A stretch of 28,694 bases of DNA from JAAYCU01 sp964401335. Its GTDB lineage: Bacteria; Planctomycetota; Phycisphaerae; UBA1845; PWPN01. The notes under the pieces are model-generated. The model had not been told where the DNA came from. It did not search any database and worked only from the letters and a program-made list of their open reading frames with translations. Shown piece by piece: positions 1 through 7,766 of the stretch. Location: the NCBI GenBank assembly GCA_964401335.1, contig CAYNYK010000066.1, forward strand, positions 1 through 28,694. The letters run 5' to 3'. Both the position numbers and the translations under genes were made by a program. Each line of letters starts with the position of its first letter. The first letter of the stretch is position 1.

Positions 1-1124
1 TTCTTATTGACCGTTTCCACGACGGCGCGGGCGTTTTCGAGGGGGATGTCGTGGAAGAGGTAATCAGAGGCAGCGACGATGTGGCGGGTGCCGGCGGTGG
101 CTCGCAGGACCGCCTGGGTGGCCTCGATCACCTGTTCGACCGAACCATTGAGCAGCACATCGAGTCCGATGTTGCCGCGGGTACAGATATTCGGATCGAG
201 AATCCGGCGAGCGGCGGCCAGATCGGCGACATTGCCGACCGGGGGGCCGGACAGGGTTTCGAACAGGTCGATACCCATCTGATTGAAATAACCCATCGTC
301 AGCAAGGGCTCGACGGGCGAACAGACATGGGAGTAAATCAGCCCGCCGGCCTCATGGACGGCCCGGCTGATGGCTTGCGAATCGGGAACGAGATATTCTT
401 CATAAAGGCGCGGCGAGAGCATCTCCGCGCCGGGTCCGCCGAGGAAAACGAAGTCGGCGCCGCATTGGATGACCTTGCGGGCCAACAGGATATTCACCTC
501 GCGTATCCGATCGCAAACCTGTCGATAGCGTGTCGGGTTGAGCATGGCCTGAAGGACGAGGTCGGGTACCGAGGCCAGGCCGAACAGCTCGAACGGCTGC
601 AAGTTCCATTGGATGGAGACGGCCCCATGAGGCTGGGCCTCTTCGAGCACGGGGCCGAGCAGGTCGGGGATGTAATCGATGGCCCGTGCGTGCTGATCGG
701 CGTACCAAAGCACCGGGTCGAGTGGGTCATCGGCACCCAGCGGGTACACCATCGGGGTCGCGCCGGTCTTTTTCGTTTCGTGGATTTTGAACTGTAAAGG
801 GCCGAAAGGCGTTTCCAGGTGACTTTGCGTGATCCGGTCATTGCCCACGATCTCGGTTTGATGTTCCCAGGCGAGGGGTGGAAAAACCTGACCGAAAGGT
901 GGAATAGCGACATTCAGCAACGGGTCGCAACCCACCCTTTGATAGGCCGCGATCGTATCCGCCAAGGTGGCCTCGCTGTTCCATTCCCGTCCGGCGAGTC
1001 GGGCGTCGAACCCTGCTCCTGCGCCGATCTGCAAGGAGACATAAGGCTGGTCTCCGCCGCCGCGAACGTAATCCAGGAAACGTCGCCGGGCATGACTGGT
1101 CTTTGTGTTGAGCGTGTGATTCAT
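1..1124 (-). CDS. Uroporphyrinogen decarboxylase (URO-D) family protein, 3' end outside window
   Basis: Translating the minus strand from the ATG at 1124-1122 gives an uninterrupted frame of 374 codons that runs off the left edge, so the C-terminus is missing. The protein has the pattern of URO-D superfamily proteins: an early QIGAG segment, a central NLQPFELFGLAS segment, then FVFLGGPGAEMLSPRLYEEYLVP and SHVCSPVEPLL-type blocks, and a late RGNIGLDVLLNGS stretch near the barrel end. Family members are either haem-pathway decarboxylases or, more often in paralogues like this, corrinoid or methyl-transfer enzymes and uncharacterised relatives. The lack of haem genes nearby argues for a paralogue rather than HemE. 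It lies 59 bp downstream of the one-TM gene on the same strand and is probably co-transcribed with it. The Shine-Dalgarno sequence is weak. The family is secure; the substrate is unknown. Confidence 0.88.
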   Translation of the reverse strand, partial: MNHTLNTKTSHARRRFLDYVRGGGDQPYVSLQIGAGAGFDARLAGREWNSEATLADTIAAYQRVGCDPLLNVAIPPFGQVFPPLAWEHQTEIVGNDRITQSHLETPFGPLQFKIHETKKTGATPMVYPLGADDPLDPVLWYADQHARAIDYIPDLLGPVLEEAQPHGAVSIQWNLQPFELFGLASVPDLVLQAMLNPTRYRQVCDRIREVNILLARKVIQCGADFVFLGGPGAEMLSPRLYEEYLVPDSQAISRAVHEAGGLIYSHVCSPVEPLLTMGYFNQMGIDLFETLSGPPVGNVADLAAARRILDPNICTRGNIGLDVLLNGSVEQVIEATQAVLRATAGTRHIVAASDYLFHDIPLENARAVVETVNK

Positions 1125-1183
1125 GAGACAGTAACGTTTCTCTGCAAATGAGGATAAGATTTTCCCGAGGGAAAACAACGCGG

Positions 1184-1744
1184 CTACGGCAGATCCAGAG
1201 GCCGGGCGGCTCGCTCTTGTTCTGCTTCACGGATTTTCTTCTCTTGAGCAGTCCACCTGGTATAGAATTCGGCGGTCGACATCCACTGGCTGGTGATACG
1301 ACCGCGCCCCTGCTCATCGCGTTGGTAGAACAGAACCCCTCGGCCGTCTGCCTTAAGAACCATATTTGTCGGCGGCGTAAACGCTATAATTACGGGTTCG
1401 GAGGCGTTCATGGCATAGTAGCGATCGGCGTCGCCCACATAAGCCAACGATTTTACTTCGACGGGCAGGGTGGCGGGCAGCATATGCCAACGATCGACAC
1501 TTTCCTGGAGGGCCAGGAGCGGTTTATTCATTCGCTCAAGCGTTGCATGCAAAGCCCGCTGATCGCGTTGCCAGGCCAGTAACAGAGTGGCAACCAAGCC
1601 GAGGACGAGGAATTGGATCAGCGAAAAGATCATCCAGCGCCGGCGACGCTGTATTTTGGTGGTCATGGCCTGTTGCGCCCTGTCGGCTTTGAAACGTACG
1701 GCGGGCTGGGTGATGCCGGCCGGTATCTGCTGGACCCAAGGCAT
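1184..1744 (-). CDS. Hypothetical protein with one transmembrane segment
   Basis: This 186-aa protein is not one I recognise. Residues about 33-37 are a run of arginines, followed by one hydrophobic helix at about 38-60, which suggests the N-terminus stays in the cytoplasm and the rest (about 125 residues) is exported. The exported part has a short helical stretch and then a mixed region ending in a charged helix rich in Glu, Gln and Arg. The ATG at 1744 is preceded by a good ribosome-binding site (GGGAGAA, about 7 nt upstream), which supports it over the internal ATG giving MTTKIQ. A consensus-like promoter lies 70-100 bp upstream. The URO-D family gene follows 59 bp downstream on the same strand, so the two are probably one transcript. 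No function can be assigned. Confidence 0.72.
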   Translation of the reverse strand: MPWVQQIPAGITQPAVRFKADRAQQAMTTKIQRRRRWMIFSLIQFLVLGLVATLLLAWQRDQRALHATLERMNKPLLALQESVDRWHMLPATLPVEVKSLAYVGDADRYYAMNASEPVIIAFTPPTNMVLKADGRGVLFYQRDEQGRGRITSQWMSTAEFYTRWTAQEKKIREAEQERAARPLDLP

Positions 1745-1812
1745 GCACTTTCTCCCACTGTAGCGACCGGATGAGCAGCTTCTTCGCCCTGCTTATCTCA
1801 GGGCCCTATATT

Positions 1813-1841
1813 ATTATATGACAAAGCATTAATCAAGCCAA
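1813..1841 (-). promoter_or_regulatory. Sigma-70-type promoter for the one-TM gene and URO-D gene
   Basis: Reading the minus strand there is a -35 box TTGGCT (1841-1836), a 17-nt spacer and a perfect -10 box TATAAT (1818-1813). Transcription would start near 1805, leaving a leader of about 60 nt before the ATG at 1744. The surrounding 1803-1860 stretch is much richer in A+T than the coding sequence on either side. This is a motif match only. Confidence 0.6.
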
Positions 1842-1939
1842 TAAAAATATTATCGGTGAAACGCGGCGGGCAAGTTGAATAGGCGCAAGAGAATAGCCTG
1901 TTTTCTCTCGGAAGTTGAGGGGATAGGGGGATTCTCCGG

Positions 1940-3019
1940 TCAGCGACCGTGTTCAAGCTGATATTGACGTTTGAGTTCGGGATCGAGAACCCTAATGGAG
2001 GCGGTATTAAGCAATTCGCGCTGGAGTTCGTCCTGTCGCTGGCGGATCAAGCGATCCAGAAAACGCTGTCGAAGAGCTTTGGGGTCGGCCTGTTCGAAGG
2101 TGACCTGGCTGGCGGGGAAGCGTTGTTCCAGTTTCAAGATTTGATATACCCCGCCTTCGTGGATCGTCGTGGAGATCTCGCCCACCTGGAGTTGAAAGGC
2201 CGCCTCGCGGATCAGGGGAGAGACGGCCGGGTCGTGCCGGGTGAAGGGCGGCAACAATCCGCCCTGATCGGCGGTGAGCGGGTTTTCGCTGTATTGGCGA
2301 GCGAGTAGTTCAAAATCCTTGCCGGCGGCCAGCAGAGTACGAATTCCGGCGGCGGCCTTGATACTGGACAGTTGAATATGGCGGACCTGGACCCGTTCGG
2401 CATAATCGAGATCATATTGTTCCCGCAGCATCGGCTCGGTAATCGGCATCTTCTCCGTTTCAGCGCTGGCAATCTTGCGCAGGTAGGCAAGCATTTCCAT
2501 CCGCAACTCCCACTCCTTGAGTGAGACGTTTTTTGCACGGAGGATTTGTTCCAGTTGGCGTTGGGCCGCGGGACGATCCAGCGCGGGGGTGTCGGGCCGG
2601 ACGATGGGCGTGGCGATTCGCTGAAGCGCATGTTCGTGTTCGGCGGCGATATCGGCCGGTGTGACCGAAAGACCCAGGCCCGTAGCCCGCTGGCGGGCAA
2701 GTTCCAGAAGAATCAATTGCTCCAATACCTGCAGGCCGTGACTGTGGATCAACAGTTCGGTCAACTGGGCACGGTATATGGGTTTACCATAGACCTGAGC
2801 AATGATGGTTTCAGCAGGTGGTTCGGCACTGGGACTGGCCGATGCACTGGGGGAAGTCGTTGGAGCGGCGACCGCCGTCGGGGGCGTGGCTGGTTGTTTT
2901 GGGGTCGGCAGTGTTTCCCATGCGGTCATGACGGACGGACCGGCCGGCTTATCCTGCTGCTGGCAGCCGGAAAGCAGGATCGCTGAAAGCAGACAAAACT
3001 GGGAGGCAAGTCGATGCAT
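1940..3019 (-). CDS. Parvulin-type peptidyl-prolyl isomerase, predicted lipoprotein (SurA/PrsA-like)
   Basis: The 359-aa product begins with a lipoprotein signal: a short positive start, a hydrophobic stretch and the lipobox LLSGC with Cys19 as the predicted lipidated residue. A Pro/Ala/Ser/Thr-rich linker (about 25-70) leads to a SurA-N-like helical region (about 72-200). A parvulin rotamase domain follows (about 211-303), recognised by VRHIQLSSI, FELLARQYSENP, the GG-L-PPF turn and the closing GVYQILKLEQR strand. Such proteins isomerise prolyl bonds and help fold exported proteins in the periplasm. A ribosome-binding site (AAAGGA) precedes the ATG at 3019. A second, non-lipidated parvulin-type protein is encoded at 8746-9936. 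It is divergent from ispG and upstream of the 1744 gene, which seems to have its own promoter. Confidence 0.88.
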   Translation of the reverse strand: MHRLASQFCLLSAILLSGCQQQDKPAGPSVMTAWETLPTPKQPATPPTAVAAPTTSPSASASPSAEPPAETIIAQVYGKPIYRAQLTELLIHSHGLQVLEQLILLELARQRATGLGLSVTPADIAAEHEHALQRIATPIVRPDTPALDRPAAQRQLEQILRAKNVSLKEWELRMEMLAYLRKIASAETEKMPITEPMLREQYDLDYAERVQVRHIQLSSIKAAAGIRTLLAAGKDFELLARQYSENPLTADQGGLLPPFTRHDPAVSPLIREAAFQLQVGEISTTIHEGGVYQILKLEQRFPASQVTFEQADPKALRQRFLDRLIRQRQDELQRELLNTASIRVLDPELKRQYQLEHGR

Positions 3020-3187
3020 GATAAATCCTTTCTATCAATTCGCGGACACACCGGCGGAGTGTGAAGCTAATGGGGCGAACCGAGGTGGTCAAGAGCAGCG
3101 TTGAAGATGCAGTTTTATCCCAGGGCATATAGGTTTACAATGGAAGTAAACAAGGCACAAAGGCCGGTATGCAAGGACTCATTGCCC

Positions 3188-4303
3188 ATGGAATCGATGT
3201 TTTTTCAACGTAGGATGACCCGCCGGATCATGGTGGGGCCGGTGGCGATAGGTGGCGGCGAGCCGGTACGTTTACAGTCCATGACCTGTACGCCCACCCA
3301 CGATATCGAGGCAACGATGGGGCAGATACGCCGGTTGGCGGAGGCGGGTTGCGAGCTGGTGCGGGTGGCCATCCCGAAGCGGAAAGATACCGTCGCTTTA
3401 CCCGAGATCATCCGGCAAAGCCCGGTGCCGATCATCGCCGATGTGCATTTCCATTATCAGCGGGCGCTGGAGGCGGTGGCCGCCGGCGTGCATAAAATTC
3501 GCTTGAATCCCGGCAACATCAAGGACCGCAAGCAGATCGAGCGGGTGATCCACGCCTGTCGGGATGCGGGTATTCCCATTCGCATCGGGGTCAACGAGGG
3601 CAGCGTGGTCGAACGGCGGGAGTCGGCGGCCCGGGCCGATGAAATGCGCATGCTGGCGGCCGACCGGCGCGGGGCGTTGATCGAGTTGATGGTGCGGAAA
3701 CTGGAGGAATATATCCGCCTTTTCGAGGCGAACGGGTTTTACGATCTGGTCCTGGCGGCCAAGAGCCATGACCCGGTGGTGGTGATCGATGCTTATCGGG
3801 CAATCAGTGCGCGTTTTGATTTTCCGTTGCATCTGGGCGTGACTCATGCCGGCCCGCCGGAGACGGGGCGGATTCGGTCGGTGGCCGCACTGGGTACGCT
3901 GCTGGCCGAGGGGATCGGCGACACGATCCGCATCTCCTATGCGGCCGATCCGGTCGAGGAGGTGTTGGACGGCAAGGAATTGCTGTGCAGCCTGGGTCTT
4001 CGGCCGCGAAACGAACCGGAATTGATCGCCTGCCCGACTTGCGGACGGATCGAGGTGGATCTGGTTGATCTGGTCGGGCGGGTGCGGGCCAGGCTGGCCG
4101 GGATCAAGGCGCCAATCAAGGTGGCGGTCATGGGTTGCGCGGTGAACGGGCCGGGCGAGTGCGAAGGGGCGGACGTGGCTATTTTTGCCGGTCGGGGCAA
4201 GGGCATGATCTATGTGCGGGGCGAGCAGAAACGGGTGGTAAACGAAGCGGAAATGCTCGATGCTTTGTTGGAAGAGTGTAGGAACCTGGCGAGAAATTAC
4301 TGA
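3188..4303 (+). CDS. ispG: 4-hydroxy-3-methylbut-2-en-1-yl diphosphate synthase (flavodoxin-type IspG/GcpE)
   Basis: IspG catalyses the penultimate step of the MEP isoprenoid pathway, reducing methylerythritol cyclodiphosphate to HMBPP with a 4Fe-4S cluster. The protein shows the family blocks QSMTCTPTHD, ELVRVAIP, IIADVHFHY, IRLNPGNI, RIGVNEGSV and LGVTHAG. The cluster ligands are visible as Cys282 and Cys285 (ACPTCGR) and Cys317 plus Glu324 (GCAVNGPGE), counted from the ATG at 3188. The frame is open upstream to a TTG at 3101, with ATGs at 3107 and 3140. I chose 3188 because AAGGA lies about 10 nt upstream and the 371-aa product starts where the Escherichia coli protein does (372 aa, short N-terminus before the QRR/TRR block). 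It converges on the putative nuclease gene with only 25 bp between stops. No other MEP gene is in the window. Confidence 0.96.
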   Translation: MESMFFQRRMTRRIMVGPVAIGGGEPVRLQSMTCTPTHDIEATMGQIRRLAEAGCELVRVAIPKRKDTVALPEIIRQSPVPIIADVHFHYQRALEAVAAGVHKIRLNPGNIKDRKQIERVIHACRDAGIPIRIGVNEGSVVERRESAARADEMRMLAADRRGALIELMVRKLEEYIRLFEANGFYDLVLAAKSHDPVVVIDAYRAISARFDFPLHLGVTHAGPPETGRIRSVAALGTLLAEGIGDTIRISYAADPVEEVLDGKELLCSLGLRPRNEPELIACPTCGRIEVDLVDLVGRVRARLAGIKAPIKVAVMGCAVNGPGECEGADVAIFAGRGKGMIYVRGEQKRVVNEAEMLDALLEECRNLARNY

Positions 4304-4328
4304 CGATCAAAATAGCATGTATTATGGT

Positions 4329-5177
4329 TTATTTGGTACTGAGCAGTTTCAACCATTGTTTGACCAATATTGGTATTCTCTCAACTGCTTCCTTGCCGAA
4401 AATAATCTCATCCACGTAACCCATGTGTAACATGTCGATGAGCCGGCACAAGTACGAGCGGCCGCACTCCCACCATGTATAATGCGAATCGACTATGAGA
4501 TAGTGTTTGATATCGATATTTTCGTTTTTTCTCAGTTCCTCAAGTTCCATACCATCGAGCAGGGTTTCGTATACCCCGTCCGCGATCCGACTCCCGAAGG
4601 TCGTAGTGAAGTAATATTCCTTGATTTCCCAAACGGCGACCGGATTCACGGCGCGAGGGAAGGCCCCGTCAATTCGTCTGGCCAAGGTTCGCAAGGGCCG
4701 TCCGTTGCGGGTCACGGTGGTCAACTCCCGAGGATCGTAATCGCAGGGATGCCCATTGGCATGGGCCTCGATAAGCATGTTGACCATGCAGGTCAGATAA
4801 GCCGGTTTTTTCTTTTCGCCCTTCTGCTTGTTCATGGGTTGTGGACACTGGGGTTGGAGCTTCTTGCGCATTTTGCGATATAGCCGCCCAGCCTCGGCGG
4901 CATCCATGAGCAGTGGTTCCACCATCCGATTGAGTACCATGGCACGATGTCGAAAATAATCCAAGAGGCGCTTCCCAAGGGCTGTCGGGTGAGCGTTGGG
5001 ATCCAAGAGACAAGAATAATCGAGGCCGATCTTACGTAATTCCCGAACTATCTCCTCGATTTCAGGTACCTTGATCTGCCCGGTACCTCTTTGTGTGTAA
5101 CCGATTTGCTGGCTAATCGTTCTTACATAAGCCCAGAAGGATTTGGATTCCTTGAGGAAGCGGGTGTCGGGTCTCAC
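4329..5177 (-). CDS. Putative Type II restriction endonuclease, PD-(D/E)XK-like
   Basis: I do not recognise the family by name. The assignment rests on motif and context. The 282-aa protein carries a plausible PD-(D/E)XK site in its C-terminal half: Asp170 (RRID), then Glu184-Ile-Lys186 (VWEIKEYY), with a further acidic residue at Glu204. The start is the GTG at 5177, whose GTGA overlaps the TGA of the upstream controller gene by four bases. GGAGGA lies 9 nt upstream, so translation is probably coupled. An ATG at 5237 is also in frame but would overlap the controller by 64 bp. The next genes are an XRE regulator and a divergent adenine methyltransferase, the layout of a Type II restriction-modification locus with a controller protein. 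The target is presumably the sequence protected by the methyltransferase. An unrelated function is possible. Confidence 0.68.
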   Translation of the reverse strand: MRPDTRFLKESKSFWAYVRTISQQIGYTQRGTGQIKVPEIEEIVRELRKIGLDYSCLLDPNAHPTALGKRLLDYFRHRAMVLNRMVEPLLMDAAEAGRLYRKMRKKLQPQCPQPMNKQKGEKKKPAYLTCMVNMLIEAHANGHPCDYDPRELTTVTRNGRPLRTLARRIDGAFPRAVNPVAVWEIKEYYFTTTFGSRIADGVYETLLDGMELEELRKNENIDIKHYLIVDSHYTWWECGRSYLCRLIDMLHMGYVDEIIFGKEAVERIPILVKQWLKLLSTK

Positions 5178-5416
5178 TGCAGGCTGTCCTCCAAACGGCG
5201 CACGAAATCCTGAAGCGATATGCCCAGAACCGAGCAAATGTGTCGAAGCTCAAGAATATCCAACCGGCGTTCGCCAGTTTCGTATTTGCTAACAAAGGAT
5301 TGAGATTGCTTCAAACACCGGGCGAGATCCGCCTGGGTTAATCCGGACTCCTGGCGCAGGTCGCGCAATAAGATTTGTAATTCCTCGTACGGATATGATA
5401 CTATCTTCTTCGCCAT
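5174..5416 (-). CDS. XRE-family helix-turn-helix controller protein
   Basis: This is an 80-aa single-domain Cro/C1-type DNA-binding protein. The helix-turn-helix is clear: LTQADLARCL (helix 2), SQSFVSKYETGER (recognition helix), LDILELRHICSVLGISL (helices 4 and 5). I start it at the ATG at 5416, because the longer frame from 5452 begins inside the operator palindrome. The ribosome-binding site is weak either way. The stop overlaps the nuclease start by four bases. Its size, its position before the nuclease and the palindrome between it and the divergent methyltransferase fit a restriction-modification controller (C protein). Such a protein usually dimerises on an operator to time nuclease and methylase expression. 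Confidence 0.85.
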   Translation of the reverse strand: MAKKIVSYPYEELQILLRDLRQESGLTQADLARCLKQSQSFVSKYETGERRLDILELRHICSVLGISLQDFVRRLEDSLQ

Positions 5417-5436
5417 CAACGAAATATTAAGGGGCC

Positions 5437-5465
5437 TTGACGAATATCCCAATTTGGGATATTTT
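5437..5465 (+). promoter_or_regulatory. Methyltransferase promoter with the operator filling its spacer
   Basis: On the plus strand, -35 TTGACG (5437-5442) and -10 TATTTT (5460-5465) are exactly 17 nt apart. The spacer is taken up by the operator palindrome at 5443-5463. A protein bound there would cover the -10 edge and block RNA polymerase. The methyltransferase ATG is about 44 nt downstream. Box quality is good for -35 and moderate for -10. Confidence 0.6.
5443..5463. promoter_or_regulatory. Operator palindrome between controller and methyltransferase genes
   Basis: Two perfect 10-base arms, AATATCCCAA and TTGGGATATT, flank a single central base at 5453. The site sits between the divergent XRE gene (start 5416) and methyltransferase gene (start 5509). 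It is the obvious binding site for the XRE dimer encoded next door. Binding is inferred, not shown. Confidence 0.75.
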
Positions 5466-5508
5466 TCGGAAAAGCAGTCAGCCTTGTTGTAGGAAGAGAT
5501 GGTCCATT

Positions 5509-6387
5509 ATGCAAATGCTATTGTTTGGCAACGACAAAACCCGTGAAGTCACGCCCTTCAGAGTGCAGTTGCTCAAATGGATTGGGAACAAGCAGCGTTT
5601 TGCTCATGAGATCGCCTCATATTTCCCTCCTACTTTTGGGACTTATTTCGAGCCGTTCCTCGGAAGTGGTGCGGTCCTGGCAACTTTAGCCCCTTCTCGG
5701 GCCGTGGCCGGTGATATATTCGAGCCGCTTATCGAAATATGGCAAACGTTGAGCAGATCCCCCGAGACCCTCAAGCAATGGTATGCCGAGAAGTGGTTGG
5801 AATTGTCCGAAGGCGACAAAGTGGCCGCTTATGAGCGGATCAAGAACTCCTACAACCGGCATCCCAATGGAAAGGACTTGCTGATCATTTGCCGCTCCTG
5901 TTACGGCGGTGTCGTCAGATTTCGAAAATCGGATGGTTTTATCTCGACACCCTGTGGTATACACGATCCCGTTACCCCGGAGAGTTTTGCGCGGCGTGTC
6001 GATATGTGGCGGCAACGGACGAAAGGGACGGTTTTTCGGAAACTGGACTTCGAGGAAACCATGCGATCCGCCAGGGAGGGGGACTTGATCTATTGTGATC
6101 CTCCTTACAGTCATAGTCAGGGCATCTTGTATGGCGCGCAAAACTTTGAACTCATGCGCCTGTTCAAGGTAATTAAGGAGTGTAAGCATCGAGGGGTCTA
6201 TGTGGCCTTGAGTATCGATGGGAAAAAACGGTCAGGAGATATGATTTGTGATTTACCGATTCCCGAAGGTCTTTTCGAGCGGGAGATATTTGTCAATTGT
6301 GGTCGCTCGATGTTAAAGCGGTTCCAAATGAACGGTCGGACTTTGGAGAAGGAAGTCGTGGCGGATCGATTGTTATTGACCTACTAA
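5509..6387 (+). CDS. D12-class (Dam-like) DNA N6-adenine methyltransferase
   Basis: The 292-aa protein has the motif order of alpha-class adenine methyltransferases. Motif X KWIGNK is at about 23-28, the SAM-binding EPFLGSG at about 48-54, and the catalytic DPPY at 197-200, with a CYGGVVRF block between. The enzyme would transfer a methyl group from SAM to the N6 of adenine in the locus's recognition site. GATC is common for this class but cannot be read from the sequence. I start it at the ATG at 5509, with AGGAAGAG 10 nt upstream. The frame extends to a TTG at 5437, but that start lies on the -35 box of the promoter. It is divergent from the controller and nuclease genes and most likely protects host DNA from that nuclease. 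Confidence 0.9.
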   Translation: MQMLLFGNDKTREVTPFRVQLLKWIGNKQRFAHEIASYFPPTFGTYFEPFLGSGAVLATLAPSRAVAGDIFEPLIEIWQTLSRSPETLKQWYAEKWLELSEGDKVAAYERIKNSYNRHPNGKDLLIICRSCYGGVVRFRKSDGFISTPCGIHDPVTPESFARRVDMWRQRTKGTVFRKLDFEETMRSAREGDLIYCDPPYSHSQGILYGAQNFELMRLFKVIKECKHRGVYVALSIDGKKRSGDMICDLPIPEGLFEREIFVNCGRSMLKRFQMNGRTLEKEVVADRLLLTY

Positions 6388-6475
6388 CCCGTTTTAACGT
6401 TTATCCTTGCATCTGATCGATCCGGTATATTAGTCAATCGCCTTGAATCGCACTGCTTCAAATACTGACGAAGAG

Positions 6476-7765
6476 ATGTTGGGTTTCCACGTCATCGCCA
6501 AGCCCACGGGGCCGGTGTGTAATCTGCGCTGCGTTTACTGCTATTACCTTGAAAAAGAGCGATTGTGGGATCCAGACGAAACCTGGCGGATGACGGACGC
6601 GACCCTGGAGCGGTATGTCGAGCAGTATATCGCCGCCCAGCCGCCGACGGTGACGGAAATCGATTTTGCCTGGCAGGGGGGCGAGCCGACGCTTCTGGGT
6701 GTGGAATTTTTCGAGCGGGCGGTCGCGATGCAGAAGCGGCTGGTTCCGGTTGGCAAGAAGTGCGTCAACTCCATTCAGACCAACGGTACACTATTGGATG
6801 AGCGCTGGGGTGCGTTTCTGCGGGAGTACGATTTTTTGATCGGGCTGTCCATCGACGGGCCGGCCGACCTGCATGACCGCCTGCGGATGGATCAACAAGG
6901 GCGGCCGACATTTGAGCGGGTCTTGCAGGCCGTGCGCTTATTACAGCAATATGGCGTGCGCTTCAATGCCCTCACGGTCGTGCACCGGTACAATGGCGAG
7001 CATCCTCTGCGGATTTATCGGTTTTTCAAGGAACTGGGTATCGAATTTATTCAGTTGATCCCTATCGTGGAGCCCATTCGCGCGCGTGACGTCCGGTCCT
7101 TCGCGGAGAAGGACCATTTGAGCGTGCATCCTGAACAGTGGGGCCGTTTTCTGATCGAGATTTTCGACGAGTGGATACGCAGGGATGTCGGCCGGGTGTT
7201 CGTGCCATTGTTCGACCAGGCCCTGGCCTCTTGGGCGGGAGTCGAACCGCCGCTATGCATGTTCCAACGGCATTGCGGGCGGGCAATGGTGCTCGAACAC
7301 AACGGCGACCTTTTCAGTTGCGATCATTTTGTCACGCCGGAGCATCGGTTGGGCAATATTCATAAATCGACCATCGCGGAGATGGCCACGTCGGAGCGGC
7401 AGAGGAAGTTCGGACTGGCCAAGGAGCAAACCTTGCCGACTTTGTGCCGGGAATGCCCGTATCTGTTCGCCTGCCGGGGAGAGTGCCCGAAAAATCGACT
7501 GATGCAAACGCCGCAAGGCGAGGATGGATTGAATTACCTGTGTGCGGGTTATCGTATGTTTTATGCCCATGCCGCTCCGTACCTGCAGGCGATGGCCGAG
7601 GAAGTCCGCAACGGCCGACCTGCGTCGAACGTGATGCGCCGACTTCAGGTCCAACGCGAACAAAAACTTCGGGAGGTGTGCGATTCCGGTCAAGTCGTCG
7701 GACGCAACAATCCGTGTCCGTGCGGCTCGGGGCGAAAGTTCAAGAATTGTTGCCTGAAGCGATGA
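6476..7765 (+). CDS. Radical SAM/SPASM maturase, anaerobic sulfatase-maturating type, with SEC-C tail
   Basis: Anaerobic sulfatase-maturating enzymes convert a Cys or Ser of type I sulfatases to formylglycine. The protein opens with FHVIAKPTGP and the radical SAM cluster motif CxxxCxxC (Cys15, 19, 22 from the ATG at 6476). QGGEPTLLG and IQTNGTLLD follow, as in this subfamily. The C-terminal SPASM region has CMFQRHCGRAM, SCDHFV and CRECPYLFACRGECPKNR, the cysteines for two auxiliary 4Fe-4S clusters. The last about 20 residues form a SEC-C zinc motif (NPCPCGSGRKFKNCC). A TTG at 6443 would add 11 residues; neither start has a clear ribosome-binding site. No sulfatase is in the window, so the target is elsewhere. 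The stop lies one base from the stop of the convergent HAD gene. Confidence 0.9.
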   Translation: MLGFHVIAKPTGPVCNLRCVYCYYLEKERLWDPDETWRMTDATLERYVEQYIAAQPPTVTEIDFAWQGGEPTLLGVEFFERAVAMQKRLVPVGKKCVNSIQTNGTLLDERWGAFLREYDFLIGLSIDGPADLHDRLRMDQQGRPTFERVLQAVRLLQQYGVRFNALTVVHRYNGEHPLRIYRFFKELGIEFIQLIPIVEPIRARDVRSFAEKDHLSVHPEQWGRFLIEIFDEWIRRDVGRVFVPLFDQALASWAGVEPPLCMFQRHCGRAMVLEHNGDLFSCDHFVTPEHRLGNIHKSTIAEMATSERQRKFGLAKEQTLPTLCRECPYLFACRGECPKNRLMQTPQGEDGLNYLCAGYRMFYAHAAPYLQAMAEEVRNGRPASNVMRRLQVQREQKLREVCDSGQVVGRNNPCPCGSGRKFKNCCLKR

Positions 7766-7766
7766 T

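Noticed and set aside
51..797. Plus-strand frame of 248 codons at the left end
   Set aside because: It is the antisense shadow of the URO-D family gene, which has clear family motifs on the minus strand and continues off the window.
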